From: Metallyticus violacea
Taxonomy: Eukaryota; Arthropoda; Insecta; Mantodea; Metallyticidae
Length of the DNA stretch: 64,000 nucleotides
Assembly (NCBI GenBank): GCA_030762175.1
Contig: CM060835.1
Location: forward strand, 86,858,001 to 86,922,000
Direction: 5' to 3'
Shown: positions 10,694 through 21,584 of the stretch, piece by piece
Numbering within the stretch: the first letter of the stretch is position 1
How the letters are laid out: each line of letters opens with the position of its first letter
Notes under the pieces: generated by a model
Seen by the model: the letters and a program-made list of their open reading frames with translations, nothing else
Told to the model about the DNA's origin: nothing
Databases searched by the model: none
Program-made: the position numbers and the translations under genes

Positions 10694-11035
10694 TATTTAT
10701 TAGAAAATGCATATTCTTACCCTAAAGCTGGACCTTTTGAGAGAAGTAAGAAAGAAAGAAAAACTGGTAAAAAACAAATTTTGACAAACACACCAATCAA
10801 AAAACAAATAGACATGTTGGCAGAAATAATATCAAAAGAAACAAAAACAAAATAGAAACAAAAAAAAAATATGCAAATTGAATATAAATGAAAAGAAAAA
10901 AAGCTGTAAACAAGAAGATAGTAGAATTGAAAGAAAGTGGTGATGATAAAGTTATATCATTTCATGATTTTGAATCTTCTTTTCAGTGGGCTGAATTAGT
11001 GGATGATTTTGATGAGGAGCAGAAAGCATAAAAGG
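10694..11035 (+). pseudogene. pogo/Tigger-like transposase, part 3 (C-terminus)
   Basis: From about 10729 the frame reads PFERSKKERKTGKKQILTNT, then PIKKQI, resembling the basic C-terminal segment of Tigger proteins (usual form GK..ILTDTP). It continues with Lys-rich stretches and an acidic end (VDDFDEEQKA, stop at about 11030). The central catalytic part between NVDETG and this segment is not in the window. Confidence 0.55.
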
Positions 11036-13230
11036 TTGTCACATTGTAAAAATACATTATGAAAAAATGAAACTGCTCAAAATTATGTCTGTGAGAGCAG
11101 AAAAATAAAATAAATAAAAATAAAGTTATTAAGTATAATTTTGAAAGAATCTAGGTTTAGTCGGCATCATCACTACAAAGTTGCTTGTGTTCCAAGAAAA
11201 AACATTGTTTCTCTTTTGCCAAAAGCTCATGCAGATTCCAGAACCACATTCACAGACATCCTTCAGGTGGATCTTACAGATTATAGCATTTTTACTTAAA
11301 TTTCATTATTTGATGTAACAGCTAATTTGTAAAATTAAAGTTAGTGTCTTCTAATTCCTTTGTACTCACTTATTACAATTTATTAAAACAATTTTTTGAA
11401 CCTACAAAAGACTTTCAATATTATTTGAACTTATCAGAAATATTGCTAAAAATGTCCCATCCTAACCACAAGATAAGAGGGATGGGACATTTGACTCTGT
11501 GGTAAAAAATGTTCCATGTTTCAAAATAGCAGAAAATTATTAAATTCTGAACATTCCTTTTCTAACATAGGTGTGCCACAGAAAAAAAATGATGGTTCTT
11601 TACTGTCCGTACAATCCAGGAGAAAAGTTAAAAATGAAAAGCAAAAAATGTCCCATCTCTCTGCTTCCTCTCCTATTATATGGCATATATATTTGTGCAT
11701 TGTAAACAGTCTGAAATTTTTATGGTTATTCTTTGTATGCATTTCTTACAACCAGTTTTTCTAACATGGATGAAGGTATATCTTTTTGGGTTCTGTGAAA
11801 GTTATCTACTAAAATGGGACATACTGTTTAAGTTCAAATCCCATGGTATTCCTTACTTACAGGGTTTAAATTAATGGGGGGGGGGAGATTTCCGTCTGTC
11901 ATCAAAGGATTTCCCCTGCTTGTAAAATAAAAATTTCTTCCTTGACAGAGAAATATATCCCCCCCATTTCATTGCAGCAATATAAACTAACTAACAAGGG
12001 TTAGACATAAACAGAAATGCTATAAGGATGTACTCTTTTATTTTCTTTAGGGTTTATACCACTGTTTTGTGTCCATTTCTTTTAAGTTGACAATAATAGA
12101 ATGTAAATGTATGCTATGACAATGAGTGCAGTTGTACAGATTATTATTCTGTAAAGAGAATGGATATTATTAATAGTTGCTGGACATGGGTAAATTTGTC
12201 ATAAAAAATAAAGGATCAGAGTCTCAAGCGTCAAGTAATAGGTCTACGTCATCTACTCAACAGACAAAAATTCCAGCAGTGACAGGGAAAGTTCAGTGAA
12301 ACATATAGTGGAAATTATGAGATTAAGTCATTAGTCTGATCGAGGGACATATAGATGAAATGAAATTTGAAAAATGAAAAATAAATTACCCTTGGCTTTC
12401 AGCAAATAGTTCTGGAATAATAAAAAGTGAAAGTATAAGATTAATGATCATTTGAAGTGTAAATCAATTTTGAATGAAAAGAAAAAAAAATAATTAATAT
12501 AGCTCTGTATGAAGATTTCGGGAATTGGGAAGGAAAAAGTCTAGAGGAATTAACAAGTCACCGTGCTTGTTTTTAAAAAAACATATCTCACATGGAAAGA
12601 AAATGAACTATTATTACTTTTCAAAAGTTGTGAATTGCAAGCATTAAATGGATTACAAATTGGAAGCAGCTTCATTCAGATCACACTTGTGCAAACGTAA
12701 TACATTTCATTAGCAAACATATGTCACCTCTCCTATCGATGTTCATAATTCGTTCCTGTTGTGTTTTCAGCATTTACTTGATGAAATCACTTATGAAGCA
12801 AATTAGTCATGCTATCTATGTTTGTTGCATCTACAATGGTTCATCTTGCAACTATTTCTATGATGCAGTAGAGTTAAATTCATTAACAGCAAAATCCTTT
12901 GCTGACAGTATTACATCTTGTTTTATTAGTGAACGGTATTTCTGAAGAGATTTTATCTAAGCAGTTGATAGTATTTGCAAGGAATTTACAAATATACATT
13001 AATAATAAATATAATCCTAATATTATAATAATTCATTGTTTGAATATAAACTTGCGGTACACATACCATGTCTGGTCTCCATTTCAAGTCCTTAATGGAC
13101 ACATGTACTTACACTTTTCTGCAACTCTACATGTGCTCATTGTTGCATTTGAAATGGAATTTTATTACATTAGAAGTTAGCAGTTATCAAAATAGATGAT
13201 AATTTAAATGAATTATTATATATATTATTG
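11036..13230. other. No recognised gene; short hairpin and G-run
   Basis: AT-rich. A perfect 12-bp inverted repeat AATGTCCCATCC / GGATGGGACATT (11451-11462 and 11480-11491) forms a 17-base-loop hairpin, and TGTCCCAT or ATGGGACA also occurs near 11648 and 11813. A run of about 11 G lies at 11876-11886. Open frames at 12721-12945 and 12899-13180 have no recognisable motif. Confidence 0.5.
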
Positions 13231-13458
13231 ATTTGTTTTATTTACAGATGCTCTTTAACATCTCAGGTCATCAGCATTCCATTCTATTCAGGGTGTGAAA
13301 TGGTCAACAAATTTTGCACAGAGGCCTCTTTTTTCAGGCTTGAGGTTCTTTTTCGTGCCTTAAATGTACGACATGGGACCCACGGCTTTACTTCCAAAGG
13401 AAGCCATACTTAGGATTTTACTTAGGATCCTGGCCAGGTTTGAACCCGCAATCTTGGG
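13231..13458 (-). mobile_element. SINE1 copy
   Basis: Minus-strand SINE1 with the tail block (GATGACCTGAGATGTTAAAGAGC) near 13275-13250, the body and the B box GGGTTCAAACC near 13445. The hairpin stem has lost several bases (TTCCAAAGGAAG). The head meets an opposite-strand head fragment at 13457. Confidence 0.85.
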
Positions 13459-13519
13459 TCCTGGTAGTGTAGTGGTAACCATACTTACCTTCTAAACCCA
13501 AGATTGCTAGCTCAAACCG
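13457..13519 (+). mobile_element. SINE1 head-only fragment, inverted to its neighbour
   Basis: GGGTCCTGGTAGTGTAGTGG followed by TAACCATACTTACC and a degraded B box (GCTAGCTCAAACC) is the first 60 bases of SINE1 on the plus strand. It sits head-to-head with the minus-strand copy, sharing the CTTGGGT junction, which suggests an aberrant (template-switch or snap-back) insertion. Confidence 0.75.
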
Positions 13520-13715
13520 TGTGTGTATGTATACATACACACATTTACCAATAGATTATAAATTTTGGGGTGTTGAGTATTTATTTTTAATTTCTGGGGA
13601 GGGGAATATTTTCTCCTCTGGGCCACCTCCTGAATTCATCACAGGTAATAAGTAAAGATGAACAGTCTGCAGCAGTGTGTAAATTTAATTTCTTTCTAAA
13701 AGTTTAATATACAAA

Positions 13716-14868
13716 TACAGGATGGCAGAAAGAGTATTGACACATTTATAAACAGTTTTCATGTTGTAAGATATGATGCATATTTTCATCATTGATATGG
13801 GTTTGTTCCTGATCTTTCCATTTTTATATGGTATAGTTGACCATGAATTTATTTAACTATGGTAACCATTAATAAATAAACATGGAGTGATGCATAGTTC
13901 CACAGCATATAGCTGCGGCAGACAAATTCAGTTACGATAACCCAACAAATCTTTCAATATCAGTTTCAATTACATAATGCACCCTCACAGAATGCAATAT
14001 TAGAATGGGTGACAAAGTGGAGGCTCACTGTATTCCACATGTCATACTGTGACAACATCAGAAAACTATGAGCATGTGATTGCTGTGATAAATCAAAGTC
14101 CAGAGTATAAGTGAAGCATTGCTAATGAGTTCTGAACATACCTTAACAAAATATGGAGTGGCTGTTACATGATTGTTTTTTTTTTTTTTTTTTTTGTTTT
14201 GTTTTTTTTTTTTTTTTGCTAGATTTATTTATAGACGCTCTTTAACAGCTCAGGTCATCAGCGTCCCATTCAACTCAGGGCGTGAAACGGCCGATAAATT
14301 TTTGCTCAGAGGCCTCTCTTTCAGGCTTGAGGTTCCTTTTCGTGCCGTAAATGTACGACACGGGACCCACGGCTTTACTTCCCTTCCGAAGGAAGCCATA
14401 CTTACGATTTTTACGCCCGAAAAAATCCATCGGTCTTGGCCGGGTTCGAACCCGCGATCTTGGGTGTAGGAGGCAAGTATGGTAACCACTACACCACCAG
14501 GAATCACACTGCTGTTACATGAGGGTTGCTAGACCTTTATTATGCAGGAACTGTATTGACATGTCAGACAAAGCTCATTTGCAAGTCTCTGGATATGTGA
14601 ACAGACAGAACTTTCATTTTACTGATCACTTTAGAATCTTAGGAAAAAGCAATCTTCATTGAGATGAAGTTACAGTTTGAAGTGGTGTTTTATCTTGTCT
14701 GACTGTACTGACAGCCATCTAAAGAATGCTATTTTTTAAGAAATGAACTTTACATTTGAACCTCCCATCTTTACTTCTAAATATGAATTTGTTTTGTAAT
14801 ATACAAGAGTGAAAACAACACGAATTGTCATGATGTAAAATGTGCCAATACCTTTGTGCCACACTGTA
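13716..14868 (+). mobile_element. Tc1/mariner-like (IS630) element, decayed, carrying a SINE
   Basis: Imperfect terminal inverted repeats start TACAGGATGGCAGAAAGAGT (13716) and end as the reverse complement of TACAGTGTGGCACAAAGGTA (14868), each beginning with the TA expected of this superfamily. Inside, plus-strand frames give an HTH-like stretch near 13975-14040 (NAILEWVTKWRLT), then VIAVINQSP near 14080-14105, and after the SINE the motif MSDKAHLQVSGYVNRQNFHF (about 14561-14620), which corresponds to the second-Asp region (usual DEAHFHLSGYVN) of these transposases. Stops and frameshifts make it inactive. Confidence 0.75.
14173..14510 (-). mobile_element. SINE1 copy, nearly intact, with perfect 12-bp target duplication
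   Basis: Target duplication GCTGTTACATGA at 14161-14172 and 14511-14522. On the minus strand: A box TGGTTACC region near 14490, B box GGGTTCGAACCC (14452-14441), hairpin block CTTCCTTCGGAAGGGAAG (14399-14382 region), conserved palindrome AGAGGCCTCT, tail block, then a long A-rich tail (T-rich on plus, 14178-14218). It lies inside the Tc1/mariner-like element, so it is younger than that element. Confidence 0.95.
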
Positions 14869-14897
14869 TGTATGTGTGTGTGTGTATATATATATAC
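14869..14897. repeat. (TG)n/(TA)n microsatellite
   Basis: TGTGTGTGTG followed by TATATATATA between the Tc1-like element and the next PLE. Confidence 0.85.
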
Positions 14898-14972
14898 AAA
14901 ACACTAAAAAAAGTCACAGAAGTGTAATCACTATATTTCGAACTACTTGAGTTCTTCTATGGCAAGAAAACA
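14898..14972 (-). repeat. Inverted terminal repeat (pLTR-like) of second-lineage PLE
   Basis: The minus-strand reading CTTGCCATAGAAGAACTCAA ..GTAGTTCGAAATATAGTG matches the plus-strand repeats at 17799-17868 and 17919-17985. The PLE body therefore has its terminal sequence inverted at the 5' side and in two tandem copies at the 3' side. Terminal repeats that can be inverted are characteristic of PLEs. Confidence 0.8.
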
Positions 14973-15179
14973 TTGTTATGAAATTTTGGTTTAACAAATG
15001 TAAGTACCATTCTAAGCAGTTAGCTAAGTATACAGGGCATGCTGGCTTCTTTGTTATTGTGCTATTACTGGTGTTTGTCCTAACGGAATATTAGTTCATT
15101 TGCCCTTATCCGCTATAGCTCCTAGCACCCATAGCAATTTCACTTATTTAGGCACCATATATCTGAGCAATTTCAAAGG

Positions 15180-17730
15180 ATGAATAATTGTCAATATTTG
15201 CAGCAATTTCATTTGTCTAATTTAATTTGTTTTATTAAAATTATTTTGGCATATTCTCCTAAATATATTTTCATAGTTCATAGTATCTTGATGAGAGTGA
15301 ATAAATTTTTATATTCTCTCAATCAGAATCATCTTCGTAAACTATCATGGCTATATTTACAATATTTAAAAGGAGGTATTCCTATTCAGTTTACTGCATC
15401 TTTCTTCCAAAACTTTTCACCGCCGCTTGTAGCGTCAGCTCCTGACTTGGCTTCTATTCTCAATTTACCTCGTCCATCTAAATTTTACTCCGTTATTGCA
15501 TACCAGCAGCCCAAGAGCAAATGTATCCCTTGTACTTCTCCTGCTAATAATAATGCGGTTGTTAATTTATCTTCTATTTCACTTTCTGATGCTGATACAT
15601 TGCTTTTGCAAAAAGGATTATCTTTTGCCCCAACTCCCAGATTTAATCGCCTTAAATTTATATCTGATGGCGTTAAATTTTGCTGTAATTTAAGATGGTG
15701 TTACTATTGGCATACTAAATCTTCTCAGCCTACTTCAAAAGTTACTCCTTGCCTTCTCAAATTTTGCCCTTCCTCCAAACTTGGACCTCCTTCTTTACCT
15801 TCTAGCCATTCTTTAGAAAGATTTATTAACCAATTTTAACTTGGATTAGTGATTCTAAATTTCTAGATAAGATAGCCCCAAAAAATAACTTAATAATAAG
15901 TGAGAAATCGGCACTTAAAAGGTAATCTAGTAATCCTGATGTTATCATTCTTCCAGCAGATAAAGGATCCTCAGTAGTACTACAGGAAATTTCTTCTTAC
16001 ATTGCCGAAGCTTACCGACAGCTTGATGATATCACTTATTATGAACTATTGTCTTCTGACCCTACAGTCAAGTTTAATCAAGATATAGCTTTTTTATTGC
16101 TTCTTTGGGTACTGTTGAAGGACTTAGTCCCCAAGATATATCTCTACTTACTTCTCATGCCCCTCGTACTCCCCCATATATTTTCTTCCTAAAATTCATA
16201 AAAAGAACAGTCTAGGCTGCCTGATAGTAGCCAACTTCAATTCCCCTCACTGAACATATTTCCACTCTAATAGATTGTAAGATTTGTTACATTTTGGCCA
16301 GCCTATATTAAAGATTCAATTTTTGAGTTTGCTAAAGAAAGTTGACCCTTCGTCACATTCTAATATACTTCTGGTCATTATCGATGTGGCGCTACTTTAT
16401 ACTAACATTCCCCATCATGAAGGATTGGCAGCTGTTAGATATTTCTTGGACTCTCGAGTACTTCCTCATACCCCATCCACAGATTTCATTTGTAATCTTG
16501 CTTATCTGGTTCTGATTCGCAGTGGGTTTAGTTTTGATAATAAATATTATCTACAAATTAAAGGCACTGCGATGGGCACCATCTTATGTCAATCTTTTTA
16601 TGGCTCACTTAGAGGAGGAATTTCTTAAGTCAGAACCTTTGGCACCATTATTATGGCTAGGATTTATTGATGATATATTCGTGCTTTGGAGCCATGGCTC
16701 AGAATCTCTCAATTTGTTCCTTATTAATCTTAACTCCAAAGTTTCAGTTAAGTTCACTTCTTCCATCTCCCAATGCTGCTAGGTTACTAGATATTGATAT
16801 TTCTTTATGCAATGATTCTTTTCTTATGTCTGTGCACATTATGTCTACTAATTTACAACAATAACTTCATTTTGATAGCTGTTATCCCTTGCATATCTAA
16901 AGATCTATTCCTTTTTCTCTTTCAATCTGTGATTATTGTCTTTGTAACAACTTTCCATCTCTTGACAAGTATATTAAACATCTAGCTCAAAAGTTCCAAG
17001 ACCAAAATTATCCTTTGTCTCTTTCAAAATCCTGTATAATCCCAGTGCACAAAACTTTCCAATGCAAACCCAAAACTTTTAATAAGAACTTCATTAACCT
17101 TGTTACTACTTACGTGACTGTAATTGAAAGCATTAGACCTATTTTGAAAGAATGTCACGATACTTTATTAATGCATCCATCTTTAAGTGAATTTTATAAA
17201 GTTGTACCCCACTTTACTTTTAGAACACCCCCTAACCTTATAAGTATATTTTGGCGAAACCTATCTCCTTCGAATTTACCTTGTCCCATTGCAGGCTCAT
17301 ATCCTTGCCAATGCCCTAAATGTGAAACTTGTGTGCTAATTATGCTGTGTCATTCGTTCTGCAGCCCTAATTTATCCAGAGAATTAACCTTCCTTCATTT
17401 GCTACTGGTTTCTCTTAAAATGTCGTATATATGTTATTTTGTAAGTTTTGCAAAGCATTTAATATTGGTTTAACTTTTATTGTTGTTTCGCTACGTATGA
17501 ACAATCATAGATGTTCTGTTAAAACTAAGTCTCCTTTGCCAGTTGCCCAACATGCCTTATCTCACTGTAAGGATTTTGATGATGCTTTTAATTTAACACT
17601 TATTGATGCGTTACCTACACATAGCTCTGAAAGTTTACTCAGGGATACAGATTTTTACATAAAGCACGTATACCACCTGGTTTATATCTTACATATTAAT
17701 TTTTTTTCCCAACACACTCTTGTTGCTTGT
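15180..17730 (+). pseudogene. PLE of second lineage (RT plus GIY-YIG), frameshifted
   Basis: Successive plus-strand frames contain: N-terminal VVNLSSISLSDADTLLLQKG (15560-15620); DVIILPADKGSSVVLQ (15940-15985); PKIHK near 16190; VALLYTNIPHHEGLAAVRYF (16388-16445); IKGTAMGT (16558-16585); FIDDIFVLW (16660-16690), the catalytic block; RTPPNL near 17225; a Cys-rich YPCQCPKCETC (17300-17335); and GIY-YIG endonuclease remnants with SLRMNNHRC and AQHALSHCKDFDDAFN (17490-17595). The order is that of Penelope-like retroelements of the Neptune/Poseidon kind. Several frameshifts and stops; a near-complete dead copy. Confidence 0.85.
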
Positions 17731-17798
17731 TTCATCTGTTTCCATGCATAACGTTACCTTTGATATTCAATATTTACTTTTATCACCCTCACTTGTCT

Positions 17799-17985
17799 TC
17801 TTGCCATAGAAGAACTCAAGTAGTTCAAAATATAGAGATTACAGCTATGTTACTTTTTCTTAGTGTTTTATCCTTTTCTGCTTTTCTAATTATTGTTAGA
17901 AAATCAGAGTCAAAAGATGGCCATAGAAAAACTCCAGTAGTTCGAAATATAGAGATTACAAGTGTGACTTTCTCATAGTGTTTTT
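17799..17985 (+). repeat. Two tandem terminal repeats of the second-lineage PLE
   Basis: Units of about 120 bp period begin GCCATAGAAGAACTC (17803) and GCCATAGAAAAACTC (17920), each followed by AGTAGTTC and TATAGAGATTACA. They match the inverted copy at 14898-14972. No clear CUGANGA hammerhead core is visible in this lineage. Confidence 0.8.
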
Positions 17986-18600
17986 CTTTTCTGCTTTTAT
18001 AATTATTGTTATATTGTTAATAGTGTTACTTTATATATGGCTTGCAGCAGAGTCAAATTCAGAACCAATGCTTTGATATTTGTAAATTAGATAGCCTATA
18101 AATGAATAAAATAAAACCAAAAAAATTAGAGTGACTAAAAAACTAGTGCCTAGTATGTAACTAAAACCAGTGGCGGTGACTGGGTGCCAAAATTTGGTGG
18201 GGCAATGGATGGAGAGATTGAAAATGTGATCAAATATCTGAGAATATGAGACTCAACACATATTTTTGCCTTGTGTGGACTAGACATAAAGAAGCATTGA
18301 AAGTACAACTATTAAATAATTGTAATTCAATTACATTTTAATTTTGTTTTTAAATAAATTAATAAACAAAATGTATAATAATGTTTTGTTAGGTTCATGG
18401 AGATGTATAAAGGGGAGAAAAAAAAAATAAATGAATAAATAAATTACATAAATTCTTAATTTTAACATATCAGATTTTCAATTCCAATTTAAAACTATTG
18501 GAATAAAAAAGTAACATAATAAGTGTTAAAACTAACGACGTTTACGTTTGTGAGACTTAAACTCTAAGTGTAGGGTTACCATACTTCTGAAAGAAAAAAA
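17986..18600. other. No recognised gene; possible DNA-transposon edge
   Basis: CCAGTGGCGGTGACTGGGTG at 18169-18188 resembles the CAGTGGCG termini of some cut-and-paste transposons, but I could not find a matching inverted end. Otherwise AT-rich, with A runs near 18418. Confidence 0.3.
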
Positions 18601-18869
18601 TGAGAACAACTTTCATAATTTAGTATTATTTATTTAAATAGTATTAAGTACATACAAATATCAAAATATGGCCTGGTTCTATTCCAGGCTAATATTTTAA
18701 CTCTCTCTCTCACTCACTCCGATTCAAAATTTTAATTTACATACTAATTTACATCATTCACTAACTATATTTAGCATTTATCTTGTTTATCCAGAGGACT
18801 CTATTAACACCCCTTCTACTAAACAAAGAAACACTATAATGACACACTAAAACATTTTATACAATTGAA

Positions 18870-19470
18870 TAATCACCCTAAATTGCCAATGAATCTGCTC
18901 TCATTTATAAAACTCCTGCCCTTAATTGACTTACATCCATACGCATTTAAACTTCAGATTTACAACATATGTAATCACAATACTACTACCAGCCAGTTAC
19001 CCAAGGCAAACACAATCCAACTCACACATCCTCTCCCCTCAGTGGTCATAACTTTTTTCTTAACTCTGAAAAAATATTCCCCAAGATTCCTATTTTGTCT
19101 TTGGTCACTGAACATTTTCTTTGCTTATTTTACTTCAACCATTTGCTTGTTGTCTCCATACACTTGTTCCTGAGCATTCAAACAAAATATGTTCTACATT
19201 TTCCAAGTTTTCACATACAGGCAAACTCCATGTTCACAATTATTTCTAAAACCTCTTAAGCTCCAGATTCCTAATCTAAACCATGCCATTCCCTCTCTTT
19301 CCTGCTTATTAAGCTTAGTAATATGTCTATTTCTTTTAACATCCTCTTTTATCTCCTGATAGAACATTAGTGATCTCATTCCCCTCATTAGAGAATCTAA
19401 TATTTATCCATCTATATTCTTGAACCACCCTCCAAATCACTTCTTTTTAACTATACTTCATCCATTAGTT
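18870..19470 (-). pseudogene. LINE C-terminus and 3' region (R2/R4-like), inverted
   Basis: The minus strand (19388-19194) reads KLNKQEREGMAWFRLGIWSL, then a Cys/His-rich tail continuing to NVEHILFECSG near 19190-19150. This is the C-terminal zinc-like segment of an R2/R4-type LINE. It faces an RT fragment in the opposite direction at 19540-19815, the arrangement expected from 5' inversion during target-primed reverse transcription. Confidence 0.6.
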
Positions 19471-19539
19471 AGAAAGAATATATAAGGCATATGTCCACCA
19501 TGACTCCACCAGTGCAGTACAGCAAGTTAACACCTACAA

Positions 19540-19815
19540 ACCAATAATAAACCAGCTGGAAATCCCAGGCTTGCTTTAAGCAAATGATTTAATGGCAGCA
19601 TCTATTTCACTGATAGGATTAAGATATATGTTAGCAGAAAGTACAAGATATGGTAAAGAATTGTATTTTAAATTGAATTTGGAGAAGACCTAAATAATGG
19701 CATTTAAAAAGGGAAATAAACTGAGGAGGGATGAGAAGGGTTCATACTGAGAGAGGGAGATACAGATTGTGAAAGAAGGAAATATTTAGCAATGGTTCTG
19801 AGCTCCTGTGGTCAA
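19540..19815 (+). pseudogene. LINE RT fragment, opposite to its C-terminus
   Basis: Plus-strand frames with one stop give LEIPGLL then ADDLMAASISLIGLRYML (catalytic ADD with the usual LINE context), LYFKLNLEKT, FKKGNKLRRDEK and IQIVKEG. In an uninverted LINE this segment lies upstream of the C-terminus found at 18870-19470 on the other strand. Confidence 0.65.
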
Positions 19816-19842
19816 TGAGAGAAACAAAGAAATCAGATAAAT

Positions 19843-19931
19843 AAATTCATGTGATATATGTCATACTAAACACTCTTACTTGTAAGTGAAGCAATAAGAA
19901 TGTTTAATGCAACATATATCACATGAATTTA
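19843..19931. repeat. 89-bp palindrome, PLE terminus
   Basis: Arms AAATTCATGTGATATATG (19843 on) and CATATATCACATGAATTT (to 19931) are complementary, with the inner arms AAACACTCTTACTTG and CAATAAGAATGTTT continuing the pairing imperfectly. It is followed by GGCTTCACTGTGTTAGTTCC, the sequence that follows other PLE 3' termini here. Confidence 0.75.
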
Positions 19932-21339
19932 TTCATATGACTTGGCTTCACTGTGTTAGTTCCATATATATTTTTTAAAATAATTTTTAAAAGATATTGT
20001 TTTAATCAAAGAAATCAAGAGTTAATTTAGTCAAACACTCTAATTGATCTTGCTTCTTACATCAGACCTGGAAAAATTCAATTGGCAATCCATCCTTGTT
20101 CTTCTTCCTCTTCTGCACCTGGTTTAAAACCTCTTCACAAGAAAACTCTCTGTCCAGTGTTTCATTGTATATTGATTCTAATTCCAAATTCCAAATTGAA
20201 CTCATGATTAGTCCTTTAGGAAATTAAAATTCTGACACATTTTTATGTTAATTCCAAGAATTTTAATTCATCCAGTTATATTTTAAATTAAGAATCTTAT
20301 TTTCTGAGATCACTTCTTTGAACAATAAGTCTAATTTGAGTAAATTTGGAGTATTAACATTACAGTCCTTTAGAAAATGAAAATTCTAACACATTTTTAT
20401 GACAACTTCAAGAATTTCCATTCATTCAGTTTATCAGATATAAAATTAAAAATCTTATTTACTGTAATAACTTCATTGAACAACTCTATACTGATTTTCA
20501 AATTGGAATAAACTTTTGAACTGATGTTATTGGCTGAAATTTGGCAATGTTATCCAATTAAATTGGATACAGTGAGTAAAGGAGTTTTCTAGCCAAAATC
20601 CATTTATGAAATACTAATAATACAGTATAGAACAATGAAATATGACTTTTGAATTTATTTTGAATAACTAACTCATGTCAATAAGCTCACTCATTAATGA
20701 TTCAGTTTTTACAGGAATATAGCACTACAATTTCCTTTCCTGTAATTTTTCTTCCAATGTGTTATATGTCAAGCCATTTCAGTTGGACAGATATTATTTC
20801 CTTAACTTTTTCACTGTCTTTTGAAACAGAAACCCATATAAACTTGTGAAATAGAACTTTCATTTAATTTCTTTTTGTGACAAGATTTGAGCCCATTGAA
20901 AAATCCAAAACTCTTTCCTATGCTGGCTGCTTACTCAGGAATCTGATTTTACTGTGGAAAAGCACTTTCTTACACAAAACTCCTTCAACTGCACAAATCT
21001 GTTAATTTTACTAAAATTAATTAAAAATCAATAGGTAGTTTACATAAAGTTGTAAGCAGATGTTTACAATGTGAGCTCCTCAACCAACAACTTCCTTGTT
21101 TAATTCTGATCGCAACATTGTTATATTATTCTTTTCTCTCCCGTGAACACTGACAAAATTAAAATTTATATTGTCTGCACAGTGAAAAAGTCTTCTTTGA
21201 AAAGTTATTTTGTTTAATTACATTCATGGGTGTTTACTAAGGAGTTCTGATGTTTCATCAGTCACTGGACCAAATTCAATCTATTTTACATGAAATTTCT
21301 GGTCTGAAATATCTTATTGTTACTGGAACAAGCTTTAAT
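19932..21339. other. No gene; one diverged tandem duplication
   Basis: AT-rich DNA. A segment beginning AGTCCTTTAG occurs at 20210-20330 and again at 20364-20487 (offset 154 bases, roughly 80 percent alike by eye), with the shared stretch ACACATTTTTATG. No coding signal. Confidence 0.6.
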
Positions 21340-21574
21340 TCTATTAATTGATATCACTGTATGATTCAGTTGAACTACACACTGTTAAAGCTTCACTTAC
21401 TTTTCATAAATGTATGGAACCGGTTTCGAGAACATTTAGTTCCCATCTTCAGCCAGGCTAAAGTTCAAGTTGAAAAGTAAGTGAAACTTTAAGAGTGTGT
21501 AGTTCAACGGAATCATACAATAGTATCAATTAATATGATTAGCTCCACTGTGCAAGTTCCAATTTATAATTAAT
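21340..21574. mobile_element. 235-bp palindromic PLE derivative, 10-bp target duplication
   Basis: Direct repeats AAGCTTTAAT (21330-21339 and 21575-21584) flank an inverted-repeat unit. The arms (TTGATATCACTGTATGATTC.. at 21349 and its complement ending near 21535) are about 70 bases each. The centre holds, on the minus strand, CTGAAGA (21452-21446), stem GGGAAC/GTTCTC, GAAA (21427-21424), ACCGGT and T: a hammerhead-like core. It contains no coding sequence. A sister copy is at 63452-63680. Confidence 0.85.
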
Positions 21575-21584
21575 AAGCTTTAAT

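Noticed and set aside
17799..17985. Hammerhead ribozyme in the terminal repeats of the second-lineage PLE
   Set aside because: There is a GTTCGAAA segment, but no CUGANGA in the right place and no stem II next to it.
18169..18188. Terminal repeat of a hAT-like transposon (CAGTGGCG)
   Set aside because: No matching inverted end or 8-bp duplication was found nearby.
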